Assembly (NCBI RefSeq): GCF_001605725.1
Contig: NZ_CP011530.1
Coordinates: forward strand, 1,860,001 to 1,924,000
Source: Mycobacteroides immunogenum
GTDB taxonomy: Bacteria > Actinomycetota > Actinomycetes > Mycobacteriales > Mycobacteriaceae
Direction of reading: 5' to 3'
DNA length: 64,000 nucleotides
Translations under genes and position numbers: made by a program
Part shown: piece after piece, positions 9,056-16,449 of the stretch
Layout of the letters: each line of letters begins with the position of its first letter
Numbering within the stretch: the stretch's first letter is position 1
Notes under the pieces: generated by a model
What the model saw: the letters and a program-made list of their open reading frames with translations, nothing else
Told to the model about the DNA's origin: nothing
The model's database searches: none

Positions 9056-10276
9056 ATGGCTGATGACGGTTGGCCGTCGCGGAATTTCGATGAGATCACG
9101 CAGAAGCTCAACGGTGTTCAATCGTCGGTAGCGCACGATCTCAGTGGTCGCTACAAAGCGATGGGGCAGGAGGTGAGTCAAGCGTGTGCCGCGGTACAGG
9201 AGGCGCGCAACCGGCTCAACGATGATCGGTTCTGGTCTGGTGAAGGGCCATCGGCTGCACACTCCAACCTGGATTCGTTCTACAAGACTGTTGCGGATCC
9301 GGATTCCGGGTTGCCGGCGCTTGCCGACAAGATCAGTCAGACACTCGATCAGGATGCCGATGTGCTTACGCAGGCACACAATGTGCCCCAGAGTCATTCG
9401 CGTCCCAATTCGAAGGCCACATTGGAAGAGTGGAACAAGGCGACCGAGGAACTGCGTGCCGATGCGCAGCGGCTGTACACCTCACCGTTGGATGTGCAGC
9501 GGCCCAAGGTCTCTGATGTCGGCAAGTCGAAAGATCAAGGATCGTTTCCCGGCAATCCCGGAACCGGCGGCGACACTGGAGGCAACGCCGGCGGGGGTGG
9601 CGGTGGTGGAAGCCAGACGCCCAAGTCGCCCTCTGGAGCTGATGCTTTAGCCAACAAGGACACCAAGCCTCAATTGGCGGGCGGTGACGGCCAGCAGGCC
9701 GGCGCCGGACAGGGGCAAGGTCAGGGCTCGGGCGGTGGGCAAGGCGGCGGCCAGGGGTCCGGATCGGGCGGTAGTGGTTCGGGTAGTGGTCTGGGTTCTG
9801 GATTGGGTTCTGGCTCTGGTGGTTCGGGGTTGCCGTTGGGCAGTACCACTGCTGCAGGGTTCTCGCCGTCGTCGACCGGTACTGGTGGGGGTGGCTCGGG
9901 CACTGCGTTGAGCGGTCCGGGTGGGCTCGGCGGGCTGCGTGGTGGAGGGCTGCCTGGCGGTGCGGTAAGCGGTAGTGGAGCCGGTGGCGTGAATCCGGCG
10001 GCCGTGGGTGCGGCGGGTGTGCGTGGCGGTCCGATGGGCATGATGGGCGGAGCTGGAGCGCATGGTCGTGGCGGTAAGGGTGAGGAAGATGACGATCACG
10101 CGACGCCGAGTTATCTGATCAACGTCGACAACGGCAATGAACTGTTCGGTCAGTCGATCAAGGCATCTCCCGGTGTGATCGGTGACTGGACCGAGAACGA
10201 GGAAGCCGAGAAGAAAGCCCGCGAGGCTGAGATTCGCCGCTACAAATCCATGGGCTGGGACGTCAAGTTCGAGTGA
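9056..10276 (+). CDS. Gly-rich PPE/EspB-like ESX substrate
   Basis: 406 aa from the ATG at 9056, chosen for the GAGGGAGG site 10 bases upstream. Residues 1-165 form a helical hairpin of the type used by PPE/EspB-like ESX substrates. A very long Gly/Ser/Gln low-complexity region (about 165-350) follows. The C-terminal block PSYLINVDNGNELFG and WTENEEAEKKAREAE is a recurrent tail in these actinobacterial proteins. No signal peptide is seen, consistent with type VII export. It is followed by a WXG100 gene, as expected for a secreted pair. Confidence 0.8.
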   Translation: MADDGWPSRNFDEITQKLNGVQSSVAHDLSGRYKAMGQEVSQACAAVQEARNRLNDDRFWSGEGPSAAHSNLDSFYKTVADPDSGLPALADKISQTLDQDADVLTQAHNVPQSHSRPNSKATLEEWNKATEELRADAQRLYTSPLDVQRPKVSDVGKSKDQGSFPGNPGTGGDTGGNAGGGGGGGSQTPKSPSGADALANKDTKPQLAGGDGQQAGAGQGQGQGSGGGQGGGQGSGSGGSGSGSGLGSGLGSGSGGSGLPLGSTTAAGFSPSSTGTGGGGSGTALSGPGGLGGLRGGGLPGGAVSGSGAGGVNPAAVGAAGVRGGPMGMMGGAGAHGRGGKGEEDDDHATPSYLINVDNGNELFGQSIKASPGVIGDWTENEEAEKKAREAEIRRYKSMGWDVKFE

Positions 10277-10322
10277 GAACACCAGCCAGGAAGATGGTTT
10301 AGCGGTGGAGAAGGGGTAGAGC

Positions 10323-10631
10323 GTGGGGGATCGGTTGCATGTCGACCCAGTGGATCTGTTGATGTCTTCGGATCAGTTGGCGACGTTTGAGCGCGAGCAC
10401 AAGGAAGTACACACAGCGGCCAACGCCACTCTGAAGTCTGCGGCGTCCAAATGGATTGGAACATCGGCCTCGGCGCTTCAGGGCAAGCTCGGCTTTCTGC
10501 AAAAGATCTCGGACAATGTCGAGCATGAGCTGGAGCACAACAGCAAGGCGTTGCGCCAGATCGGTCACGAATTCGAGCGCACTGACGAGATGAGCGCGGA
10601 ACACATTCTCGTTACTCGGCAGGGGCATTGA
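10323..10631 (+). CDS. WXG100-family (Esx-like) protein
   Basis: 102 aa from a GTG. Two helices flank a W-x-G turn at W44-I-G46 (SKWIGTSASAL), the hallmark of WXG100 proteins exported by type VII secretion. Length is right for the family. No YxxxD export signal is obvious, so it may rely on a partner for targeting. It lies between the PPE-like gene and the DUF1023 hydrolase and ends exactly where the hydrolase starts. Confidence 0.88.
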   Translation: MGDRLHVDPVDLLMSSDQLATFEREHKEVHTAANATLKSAASKWIGTSASALQGKLGFLQKISDNVEHELEHNSKALRQIGHEFERTDEMSAEHILVTRQGH

Positions 10632-12250
10632 TGGCGATCACCCTTGCCGACATTGAGCGGCTGGAAGTTGAGACGATCCGTGATGCGGCCAAGGCGCTGG
10701 AGAAGCAGGCCGCTTCGATGGATGAGACCAAGGCCGGTATAGGAAAGCTGCCGATCCAAGGCCGGTGGACCGGTGTTTCGGCCACTGCCGCGTTCGGCAA
10801 TTTGGACAGTCTCGGCAAGTTCATGACCATCCATACTGACGACTACCGGGCAGCCACCAAGGGAATGTACGGTGCCGCAGATGGATTCGATGCCGCTCAA
10901 CAGCTGCTGAGAACCATTGATGCCTACGCCGCTGACCATGGATTCCGGCTCGACAAGACCAGCGGCACTGTCACCGCGCTCAAAGAGCATCACGATCCCT
11001 CCGATATGGAGTACATCGTTTCGACCGCTAAACAGGTGTTGGCGGCGGGGGAGTCCTCTGATGCGCAGCTGACTCGCGCCGTTGGCCTGCTCGATGGCCC
11101 CGAAGGCGATTCCGACGCGGGCAGGGTGCCCTGGATTCTCGATAAGGCTAAGGAATTCGCCAAACCCGAGCAGTTCACCCGCTGGTGGGAAGGGCTTACC
11201 GAGGATGAAAAGCAGGACCTCTACAACCGCGATCACTTCATCGGGAACCATCCCGGTATGCCGTTCGAGGATCGCACAAGATTCAACGAGCGCCACCTCG
11301 GCGAGCTGACCCACGCGGCGCAGGCCGATGTCGATACATTGCGGGCGCAACACCCGGATTGGGCCGACGGAAAGCTGCCGACGAACAAGGGTGGCAATTG
11401 GGAGTATCGGCACTGGAAAGAGCAGTGGGACAACGCTAATCACACATTGTCCGGCTATCAGCAAGTCGGAAAATCGTTGGATTCGAAGGACGGCATGCGC
11501 CGCTACCTGGGCTATCTCGACGACAAGGGCCACGCGGCAACATCAATCAACAACCCCGACAACGCCAAACGCGTCGCCACCTACGTGCCCGGAACGGGAC
11601 AAGACCTCGCGCGCCTCGAATACAGCACCGAGAAGTCTGAGCGGATGTACTGGGCATCCCGTGAGGCCGACCGCAGCTTGCATCCCACCGATGTGTCCGT
11701 GACGACCTGGATGGGCTACGACCGGCCCATGAGTATCCCGGAAGCCGCCTCCACGAGCTACGCCCACAACGGCGCGCAAGCCCTTGATGATTTCCAAGCC
11801 GGGCTGCGTGCATCGCATAATGACGCGGCGACTGGAGGACAAGCGATCCAGACCGTCATCGGCCACAGTTATGGCTCCACCCTTTTGGGCGGTGCGGCCA
11901 CCGACGGCCACCACCTCGATGCCAACAACGTGATCACGGTCGGAAGCCCCGGGGTACTCGCTGACCACGCGAAAGATCTCAACTTGGCGCCCGGCGCCAA
12001 CGTCTTCTCCACTCGCGCGCAGAACGACATCATCGGTGTTGTCACCTATGCGACGCTCGGTCCAGATCCCATGGCTTCCCAGTTCGGAGGCATTCCGTTC
12101 GAAGCCGCACCGGGGCCGGCCTGGCCACTTGGTATCCCGACCGTCGAAGCGCACAGCAGCTACTGGGATAAGGGCAACCCCGCACTGGCCAACATGGGGA
12201 AGATCATCGCCGGACGCACCGATGTCACGCCGCCGAGTTTCGTACCATGA
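10631..12250 (+). CDS. DUF1023 alpha/beta hydrolase with ESX-type N-terminus
   Basis: 539 aa from the ATG at 10631 (a TTG at 10628 would add one residue). Residues 1-130 are helical with GRWTG near 40, like an ESX-export domain. The C-terminal half is a DUF1023 hydrolase with nucleophile elbow GHSYGS (Ser about 413), then VGSPG, and a likely catalytic His in EAHSSYW. Members are predicted secreted esterases, lipases or toxins. The stop overlaps the next gene's ATG, so a lipoprotein is made in step with it, which is how an effector and its protecting partner would be arranged. Substrate is unknown. Confidence 0.85.
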   Translation: MAITLADIERLEVETIRDAAKALEKQAASMDETKAGIGKLPIQGRWTGVSATAAFGNLDSLGKFMTIHTDDYRAATKGMYGAADGFDAAQQLLRTIDAYAADHGFRLDKTSGTVTALKEHHDPSDMEYIVSTAKQVLAAGESSDAQLTRAVGLLDGPEGDSDAGRVPWILDKAKEFAKPEQFTRWWEGLTEDEKQDLYNRDHFIGNHPGMPFEDRTRFNERHLGELTHAAQADVDTLRAQHPDWADGKLPTNKGGNWEYRHWKEQWDNANHTLSGYQQVGKSLDSKDGMRRYLGYLDDKGHAATSINNPDNAKRVATYVPGTGQDLARLEYSTEKSERMYWASREADRSLHPTDVSVTTWMGYDRPMSIPEAASTSYAHNGAQALDDFQAGLRASHNDAATGGQAIQTVIGHSYGSTLLGGAATDGHHLDANNVITVGSPGVLADHAKDLNLAPGANVFSTRAQNDIIGVVTYATLGPDPMASQFGGIPFEAAPGPAWPLGIPTVEAHSSYWDKGNPALANMGKIIAGRTDVTPPSFVP

Positions 12251-12876
12251 TCAAACCTATGTCACGTGCAGCCGTTGTCGCCCTCGCTTTCGTTGTGGTC
12301 GCATGCACTCCAAGCCATCCCGCTGACTCGCTCGGACCGTCCACACCATCCGGTGCAACTGCTATCCCCGGAGGACCCATGGAACCCACACCCACAGCCA
12401 AAAGCCCGAAAATTCCTGGCAGCCAACAAGAAGCCCTAGACACTGTGCTCAAGTACCTGCAGCGCACCGTCGACGCACTGCCCAAGGGCACGGCACTGGA
12501 CAGCAGTGACGCGCAGGGTGGCAGCAATCTGTCATGCGACGACGATTTCGCAGGCCCCGGCCCGGGTCCCACCCAATACGACGTGACGACCCATGTGGCT
12601 ACACCGACAAACGTCAGCCCCACGGAGATTGTTGCGAATATCGGCGATGTTTGGCGCAGTTGGGGTTTGAAGGTGATTGAGCGCAACGAGTTCGACAAGC
12701 CCAACTGGTTCGCATACGCCGACGACGGGTACCGGCTTCAAATCGAAATCGCCCACCCCGCGACCTACCCGCCCACGTTGACGGTCATATCACCGTGCTT
12801 CCCAGGAGATCTAAGGGACGACGATCTTGCGCGCCATAATCCGGGCGTGATCACCCAGTCTGCCCCAACGAACTAG
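12247..12876 (+). CDS. Small lipoprotein, possible partner of the hydrolase
   Basis: 209 aa. Type II signal peptide with lipobox VVVAC (Cys about residue 19), a Pro/Thr-rich linker, then a compact domain (about 57-205) with two Cys (LSCDD, SPCFPGDL) that could bridge. The family is not firmly recognised; related lipoproteins accompany DUF1023 genes in mycobacteria. The ATG overlaps the hydrolase stop by 4 bp. A role as immunity or membrane tether for the hydrolase is inference from coupling and localisation. Confidence 0.75.
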   Translation: MIKPMSRAAVVALAFVVVACTPSHPADSLGPSTPSGATAIPGGPMEPTPTAKSPKIPGSQQEALDTVLKYLQRTVDALPKGTALDSSDAQGGSNLSCDDDFAGPGPGPTQYDVTTHVATPTNVSPTEIVANIGDVWRSWGLKVIERNEFDKPNWFAYADDGYRLQIEIAHPATYPPTLTVISPCFPGDLRDDDLARHNPGVITQSAPTN

Positions 12877-12886
12877 GTCGGCGTAC

Positions 12887-13363
12887 ATGAACAGGCCGCA
12901 GCCTCAACTAGATCCACCACGACTTGAGCTGGCGGCCGGCCTGTACGACATGTCCGCCTGGCAGCTCGACGTCTTTCTCGATGATGCTGTGGGCTATGGG
13001 ATTTCACCGCAAGATGCGGCGTCTTTGCAGCTGCTAGTCGACCTGATCCGGTGGCAGTCCGAGGGATATCGGCGCTATGCGGTGAAGATGCGCGCCGATG
13101 ACGAGATGGTAGATGCGTACTTCGCGGGCGAAGTGGCGGCACCGAACACGGCAGCAGCCTTCGAGGCCTCGATCACGCGCCCTGAACACCCGCCATTGCC
13201 AAACCGAGCGAAAGCTATCGACTACCAGCTGCTGCGTCCTGTGCGAGATCTACTCGAAGAGGCGCACACAGTTCTTTCTCGCGGTTCCAGGCCGGTCATG
13301 ACCTATGCGGCCAAACAGGCTGCAGCTCTTTACTCTTGGTGCTATCCGCCGCTGTCGGTGTAA
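12887..13363 (+). CDS. Hypothetical helical protein closing the ESX cassette
   Basis: 158 aa, soluble and mostly helical, with no signal peptide. Visible blocks are AWQLDVFLDDAVGYGISPQDAASL and a C-terminal helix ending in AAALYSWCYPPLSV. It starts 10 bp after the lipoprotein and has only a weak ribosome site. Family not recognised. It is the last gene before the gene-poor stretch and may belong to the same transcript. Confidence 0.6.
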   Translation: MNRPQPQLDPPRLELAAGLYDMSAWQLDVFLDDAVGYGISPQDAASLQLLVDLIRWQSEGYRRYAVKMRADDEMVDAYFAGEVAAPNTAAAFEASITRPEHPPLPNRAKAIDYQLLRPVRDLLEEAHTVLSRGSRPVMTYAAKQAAALYSWCYPPLSV

Positions 13364-13397
13364 CAGCCAAAAACTCTCCACATAGTTCAAAACTGTT

Positions 13398-13425
13398 GGA
13401 ACCGAACAAGTCTGGGCCGACGTCG
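13398..13425 (+). promoter_or_regulatory. Second SigM-like promoter
   Basis: GGAAC (13398-13402), 18-bp spacer, CGTCG (13421-13425). The surroundings share TTGGAACCGAA and GGGCC with the promoter at 7961, so the two are copies of one element. It would drive the tiny ORF at 13467 or an RNA. Confidence 0.5.
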
Positions 13426-13466
13426 TACTGGATGTCAGCAGCCCCCGACTGTAGGAGCGCCCAACG

Positions 13467-13553
13467 ATGAACGGCATCGCATTCTCGATCCCATTGCTTA
13501 ACCGCCCCCGTGTCGCCTGCTCCTGCCGCAACTGGGGGTTTTGTCGTGCCTGA
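13467..13553 (+). CDS. 28-aa Cys-containing small ORF behind the SigM-like promoter
   Basis: ATG at 13467 with GTAGGAG 8-14 bases upstream, 42 bp after the promoter's -10 element. The peptide ends in RVACSCRNWGFCRA, with three Cys in ten residues. It could be a small secreted or membrane peptide or a regulatory leader; short Cys-rich upstream ORFs acting as attenuators are known in mycobacteria. No coding support beyond promoter, ribosome site and ORF. Confidence 0.35.
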   Translation: MNGIAFSIPLLNRPRVACSCRNWGFCRA

Positions 13554-13573
13554 TCCCTGACGCTCTCAGCGTG

Positions 13574-13640
13574 TGTTACCGCCGGTGTTACCAAGTCTGT
13601 TACCAACGGTGGTAGCGCCCGCGCTAGCAACTTTGTTACC
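13574..13640 (+). repeat. TGTTACC direct repeats on a 12-bp period
   Basis: TGTTACC starts at 13574, 13586, 13598 and 13634, offsets 0, 12, 24 and 60, all multiples of 12. Degenerate versions fill the missing offsets (TGGTAGC at 13610). Spacing near one helical turn suggests a protein-binding array, such as integrase arm or regulator sites. Not inside a convincing gene. Confidence 0.5.
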
Positions 13641-13786
13641 AAATCACTTGACATTGAACGAGTTTCGCTAATTCGCGCCTTGCGTGCGTGTTGTAGATGT
13701 GCTGAGATCAGCCTTGATGAAAATCGCCGAATTTTTTTGCCGTTGGTGGTTGGCGGCGGACTTGAGCCAGATCTACGGTTCGAATC

Positions 13787-13900
13787 ATGAAAGGAAACGA
13801 TCGACTGTGCCGACATCTCACAGACCGAGTCCTCGGCATGGATCTGCCGCCGTGGGTGGTGGTCGGCGGTCGCACCGGCTGTCTAGGGTCGAACTTATGA
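13787..13900 (+). CDS. 37-aa small ORF, unrecognised
   Basis: ATG at 13787, stop at 13898-13900, overlapping the next small ORF's ATG. The peptide contains MDLPPWVVVGGRTGCLG. The 13.4-14.2 kb stretch has no larger gene on either strand. Weak support: only the coupled ATGA overlap argues for translation. Confidence 0.25.
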   Translation: MKGNDRLCRHLTDRVLGMDLPPWVVVGGRTGCLGSNL

Positions 13901-14010
13901 AAGTGATCATTGCTGACGGCCAGCCGAGGCGCGTTCGATCTTTTCTGCGGTCGTGGAGGGATATGGGCACGGGGAGTGCACATGTACTGGCAGGCCATCA
14001 AATCGAGTGA
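13897..14010 (+). CDS. 37-aa small basic ORF, unrecognised
   Basis: Starts by ATGA overlap with the preceding small ORF. Sequence begins MKVIIADGQPRRVRSFLRSW, basic and amphipathic. No family recognised; could be a decayed fragment. Confidence 0.25.
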   Translation: MKVIIADGQPRRVRSFLRSWRDMGTGSAHVLAGHQIE

Positions 14011-14151
14011 GAAGCTGATGGTCGTACCGCAAATTCGGGAGGTCAATTTACGGGGGTAGGGGAGCCTCTGCCGCTTACGCTAAGTGGGCTCAGAATGAGT
14101 AGACATGACCCAAAACCGAAGTCACACTGAGATATGAACCGCTGAACAAGC

Positions 14152-14228
14152 GGATGGCCCCGGTGCTTGCGACACCAAGGCCATCCATTGACCAAACTCT
14201 CGACCGTGGGAACAGAGGAGGCTTTGTC
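14152..14228 (+). promoter_or_regulatory. Structured leader, copy 1
   Basis: GGATGGCC (14152-14159) pairs with GGCCATCC (14179-14186), with an inner GGTG/CACC stem. Then come TGACCAA, a TGGGAACAGAGGAGG ribosome region and the GTG at 14229. The same order and spacing recur at 15150-15225. The hairpin ends 42 nt before the start codon, so it may control translation or end an upstream transcript. Confidence 0.5.
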
Positions 14229-14648
14229 GTGTCCAATGTTAAGTCCGGAAATCCAGATTTGTCCACATTTGGTGGAGTGGCGTTGACAAAAATCGGACGC
14301 CGGAAACACCCTGACCTGCGCGAAGCGATGGCGATGACGTCGCCTCCAATCCCTGCAGCGAGACAGGGCCCGGCCTCAGCGCATACGGAATTGGCGTGTC
14401 ATGCCCCAGCTAGCGCTATCTCCAATGGCACTGCTGACCGAAGAGCGCACTACAGCGCGCTACGAAGGGCCCCACGAAGGGTGGATAAAGGGCGCAATCA
14501 AGCGCACGTCAAGGGCGCTCGGAAGCGCGCAACGAAGGGCGCGATGCAGGGCGCGTTGCAGGGCGCGGAGGTAGCTGCAGCAGCAAATGCGCTGCTAGAA
14601 GGCCTAAAGTTAGATGCTTGCGAGGGGGCGGCCGGTGTGGTGTTGTAG
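14229..14648 (+). CDS. Hypothetical basic protein with Gly-Ala repeats
   Basis: 139 aa from a GTG at 14229 behind an AGAGGAGG site. The N-terminus has GGVALTKIGRRKHPDLREA. The C-terminal part is a run of related units (HVKGARKRATKGAMQGALQGAE) rich in Lys, Arg, Gly and Ala, then a helix ANALLEGLKLDA. No family recognised. The DNA in the repeat part is a short tandem array around AAGGGCGC. It follows leader copy 1. Confidence 0.45.
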   Translation: MSNVKSGNPDLSTFGGVALTKIGRRKHPDLREAMAMTSPPIPAARQGPASAHTELACHAPASAISNGTADRRAHYSALRRAPRRVDKGRNQAHVKGARKRATKGAMQGALQGAEVAAAANALLEGLKLDACEGAAGVVL

Positions 14649-14728
14649 TTCATCGCGGCTGAACGCCAAGCGAGGTGGCCAACGGGCGCCAAACCACGAT
14701 TGTCCGGTCTAGCAGGGAGACTTAGCGC

Positions 14729-14899
14729 ATGACTTACTCGGACCGGTACGCCTACCGGGATCCGCTTCGACGTTTCGCTCGATCGAGGCATGTGGAAGGT
14801 GACACAAGCTGGGTTTACGGTGATTGGCGTGAAGAAAATCGCCGTTGGTGTAGGTCAAAATGCGGGCCGCCCCGTTACGGTCCCAACTATGGCCAGTAG
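14729..14899 (+). CDS. 56-aa Tyr/Arg-rich small protein
   Basis: ATG at 14729 with AGGGAG upstream. Sequence has MTYSDRYAYRDPLRRF and ends in a C-x3-C segment (WCRSKCGPPRYGPNYGQ). High Arg and aromatic content and two Cys suggest a small nucleic-acid- or metal-binding protein, but no family is recognised. Confidence 0.4.
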   Translation: MTYSDRYAYRDPLRRFARSRHVEGDTSWVYGDWREENRRWCRSKCGPPRYGPNYGQ

Positions 14900-14923
14900 G
14901 GGACGAACCGTCGGAAAGTCGGC

Positions 14924-15148
14924 GTGTCGTTCTTCACCGACCCCAGTGACACAAACCGCCCTTAGGCTTTCAGGAAACGGATCGATGACATCGAGGAGTT
15001 ACGCAAATTGGCTGAAAAACACACGGCGGACGCCGGTCGCCGCCTGAGACAATCAAGGTGTTTCGGAGGCGATGCAGGGGTGGTTGCGAAGCCGTCGATA
15101 ACGGTATGGAATGTCAGAGATGTAAGTCATGTCGCACCCCCGACATGA
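14924..15148 (+). pseudogene. Small coiled-coil gene split by an in-frame TAG
   Basis: From GTG 14924 the frame reads SFFTDPSDTNRP, then TAG at 14963-14965. The same frame then continues AFRKRIDDIEELRKLAEKHT and further to a TGA at 15146-15148. The second part has strong helical coding character but no good start of its own. It looks like one gene interrupted by an amber codon: pseudogene, readthrough or sequencing error. Confidence 0.45.
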
Positions 15149-15149
15149 T

Positions 15150-15225
15150 GGATGGCTTGGCGCTGCAACGCCAAGCCATCCGATGACCAAGCACTCATCT
15201 ATGGGCATAGAGGAAGGGATCAGTC
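15150..15225 (+). promoter_or_regulatory. Structured leader, copy 2
   Basis: Perfect 13-bp stem (15150-15162 with 15169-15181, GGATGGCTTGGCG and complement) with a 6-base loop, then TGACCAA and ATGGGCATAGAGGAAGG before the ATG at 15226. It matches copy 1 in order and spacing (44 versus 42 nt to the start). The stronger stem could also terminate transcription. Confidence 0.55.
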
Positions 15226-15336
15226 ATGCCTAAAGGTACACCAAATCACACATCCGCTACAGATGGTGAACAGGGAACTGTTTACTTTTCGAGTCGTATG
15301 TGGCGGGCCGGGGTGGTACGCACCGATGTCCGATGA
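15226..15336 (+). CDS. 36-aa small ORF behind leader copy 2
   Basis: ATG at 15226 with an AGAGGAAGGG site 7-16 bases upstream, the best-placed start in the stretch. Begins MPKGTPNHTSATDGEQG. It ends inside the overlapping ORF at 15326. No family recognised. Confidence 0.4.
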   Translation: MPKGTPNHTSATDGEQGTVYFSSRMWRAGVVRTDVR

Positions 15337-15457
15337 AGAGTTGAATCTGTGCCTTCGTGTGATGCTAGAGATCGCTCCATTGGAGAGCTGGCCTGCTGCC
15401 TACAAGGAGCGACTTGTTGGTCTAGCGAGTGAAGTCATCGTTAGTGGCCTGACTTAG
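15326..15457 (+). CDS. 43-aa small ORF coupled to the preceding one
   Basis: ATG at 15326 lies 8 bp before the upstream stop. Reads MSDEELNLCLRVMLEIAPLE and ends ASEVIVSGLT, a good amphipathic helical peptide. An ATG at 15263 in the same frame is an alternative start. Its last 36 bp overlap the 3' end of the convergent repressor gene. Confidence 0.35.
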   Translation: MSDEELNLCLRVMLEIAPLESWPAAYKERLVGLASEVIVSGLT

Positions 15458-16270
15458 GTCGGATGCCTTCTCGCCCTCCGATGCTGCTGTCAGTTCATCG
15501 TCGACAGCCGGGGGGAGCTCATCACCGTTCCCGTGTTTGAGGCGAACCAAATTCGCGTCGTGCTCTACGGCGGCTGGTTGGTCGTCGCCCACGCCGAATA
15601 CTTCCCGGAGGTGTTTGGACGTGGTCAACAGTGACCGACTTAGGTCGAGGAGCCGTTCAACCTCTTCCTCACTCCCCGCGCTTCGAGCTAGGACGTCTTC
15701 GGCTAGATCGCGCAGGGGTACTCGTACCTCTTTGATGAGCTGGTTTAGCTCATCTGCGTTGAGATTTGAGGTCTCCTCGACGTATCGCTGTAGTGCAACT
15801 AGCGCTTTGAGAGCCTGGGCCGAGTTGAGCTTCACCGATTGGCCAAGGGTCAGCTCCTGGATCTTGCGTTCATTCTCGTCGTACTGCTGGCGGAGCGTCG
15901 ACTGAATGACGACGCTCGCCAGTTGACGTTCGGCATCGGAAAATCCCGCGGCAGCGCGGCCTAACGCGACGAGGTCCGGTAGTGCGGTGGGTGGCGTCGA
16001 GTCTTCGGCACTGCGCGCGCCCTGGCTTTCAAGCGTGGTCGGCACGCCGCCGGCGAGTGTGATGTCAATACTGCCGACATCCCACGCGAGCGCGCGCTCA
16101 AGGTCGCGGCGCTTGCTCGGGCTCAGCGCACGCGCTCGGCGGTTGATTATTTCGCGAACCTTAGCGGGTGATGGTCCTCCGCGTGCCTGCACCTCCGCCT
16201 GGGTGAGGTGCAGTTCCTCTACCCGGGCGCCGACGAAGTCGGCGAGCCGGTCCCAGTCCTCGGTATCCAT
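15422..16270 (-). CDS. Prophage repressor-like HTH protein
   Basis: 282 aa. The N-terminal 70 residues form an XRE-type HTH (RVEELHLTQAEVQARGG, then KVREIINRRARALSP), followed by a short beta segment. A long acidic, helical C-terminal region (about 100-250, coiled-coil-like) probably mediates oligomerisation. It is transcribed leftward and diverges from the cro-like gene, with operator-type repeats between them, which is the immunity-switch layout. No catalytic self-cleavage (LexA Ser-Lys) signature is seen, so induction may rely on the antirepressor two genes away. Confidence 0.8.
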   Translation of the reverse strand: MDTEDWDRLADFVGARVEELHLTQAEVQARGGPSPAKVREIINRRARALSPSKRRDLERALAWDVGSIDITLAGGVPTTLESQGARSAEDSTPPTALPDLVALGRAAAGFSDAERQLASVVIQSTLRQQYDENERKIQELTLGQSVKLNSAQALKALVALQRYVEETSNLNADELNQLIKEVRVPLRDLAEDVLARSAGSEEEVERLLDLSRSLLTTSKHLREVFGVGDDQPAAVEHDANLVRLKHGNGDELPPAVDDELTAASEGEKASDLSQATNDDFTR

Positions 16271-16296
16271 AACGACAGTCTGCCTCGACAGACATT

Positions 16297-16330
16297 GACA
16301 GGTCTAGCGCCACGCAGACAGGTCTAGCGC
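16297..16330. promoter_or_regulatory. Operator repeats of the immunity switch
   Basis: GACAGGTCTAGCGC occurs twice, at 16297-16310 and 16317-16330, with a 20-bp repeat spacing. Related CTGTCG words recur in the cro promoter spacer at 16420-16436. They lie within 60 bp of the repressor start codon and are the obvious binding sites for repressor or Cro. Confidence 0.65.
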
Positions 16331-16413
16331 TGTGAGTATTCAAACACCGCTACTTACACCCCTGTCATTCCGCAGCTTACGTGACATTAACCGATAGAAA
16401 TAGCGCCAAATTC

Positions 16414-16442
16414 TTGTATCTGTCGACTCCTGTCGCTAAACT
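16414..16442 (+). promoter_or_regulatory. Promoter of the cro-like gene, probably leaderless
   Basis: -35 TTGTAT (16414-16419), 17-bp spacer, -10 TAAACT (16437-16442). The ATG of the gene begins only 8 bases after the -10, so transcription should start at or next to its A, giving a leaderless mRNA, common in mycobacteria. The spacer holds two CTGTCG words, so a bound repressor would block it. Confidence 0.6.
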
Positions 16443-16449
16443 CATCGAC

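Noticed and set aside
9647..10282. Minus-strand ORF of 211 aa, Thr/Arg-rich
   Set aside because: Shadow of the Gly-rich PPE-like gene; composition is a mirror of its repeats.
13501..13545. Possible terminator CCCCC...GGGGGTTTT
   Set aside because: Only a 5-bp stem around a long loop; not convincing.
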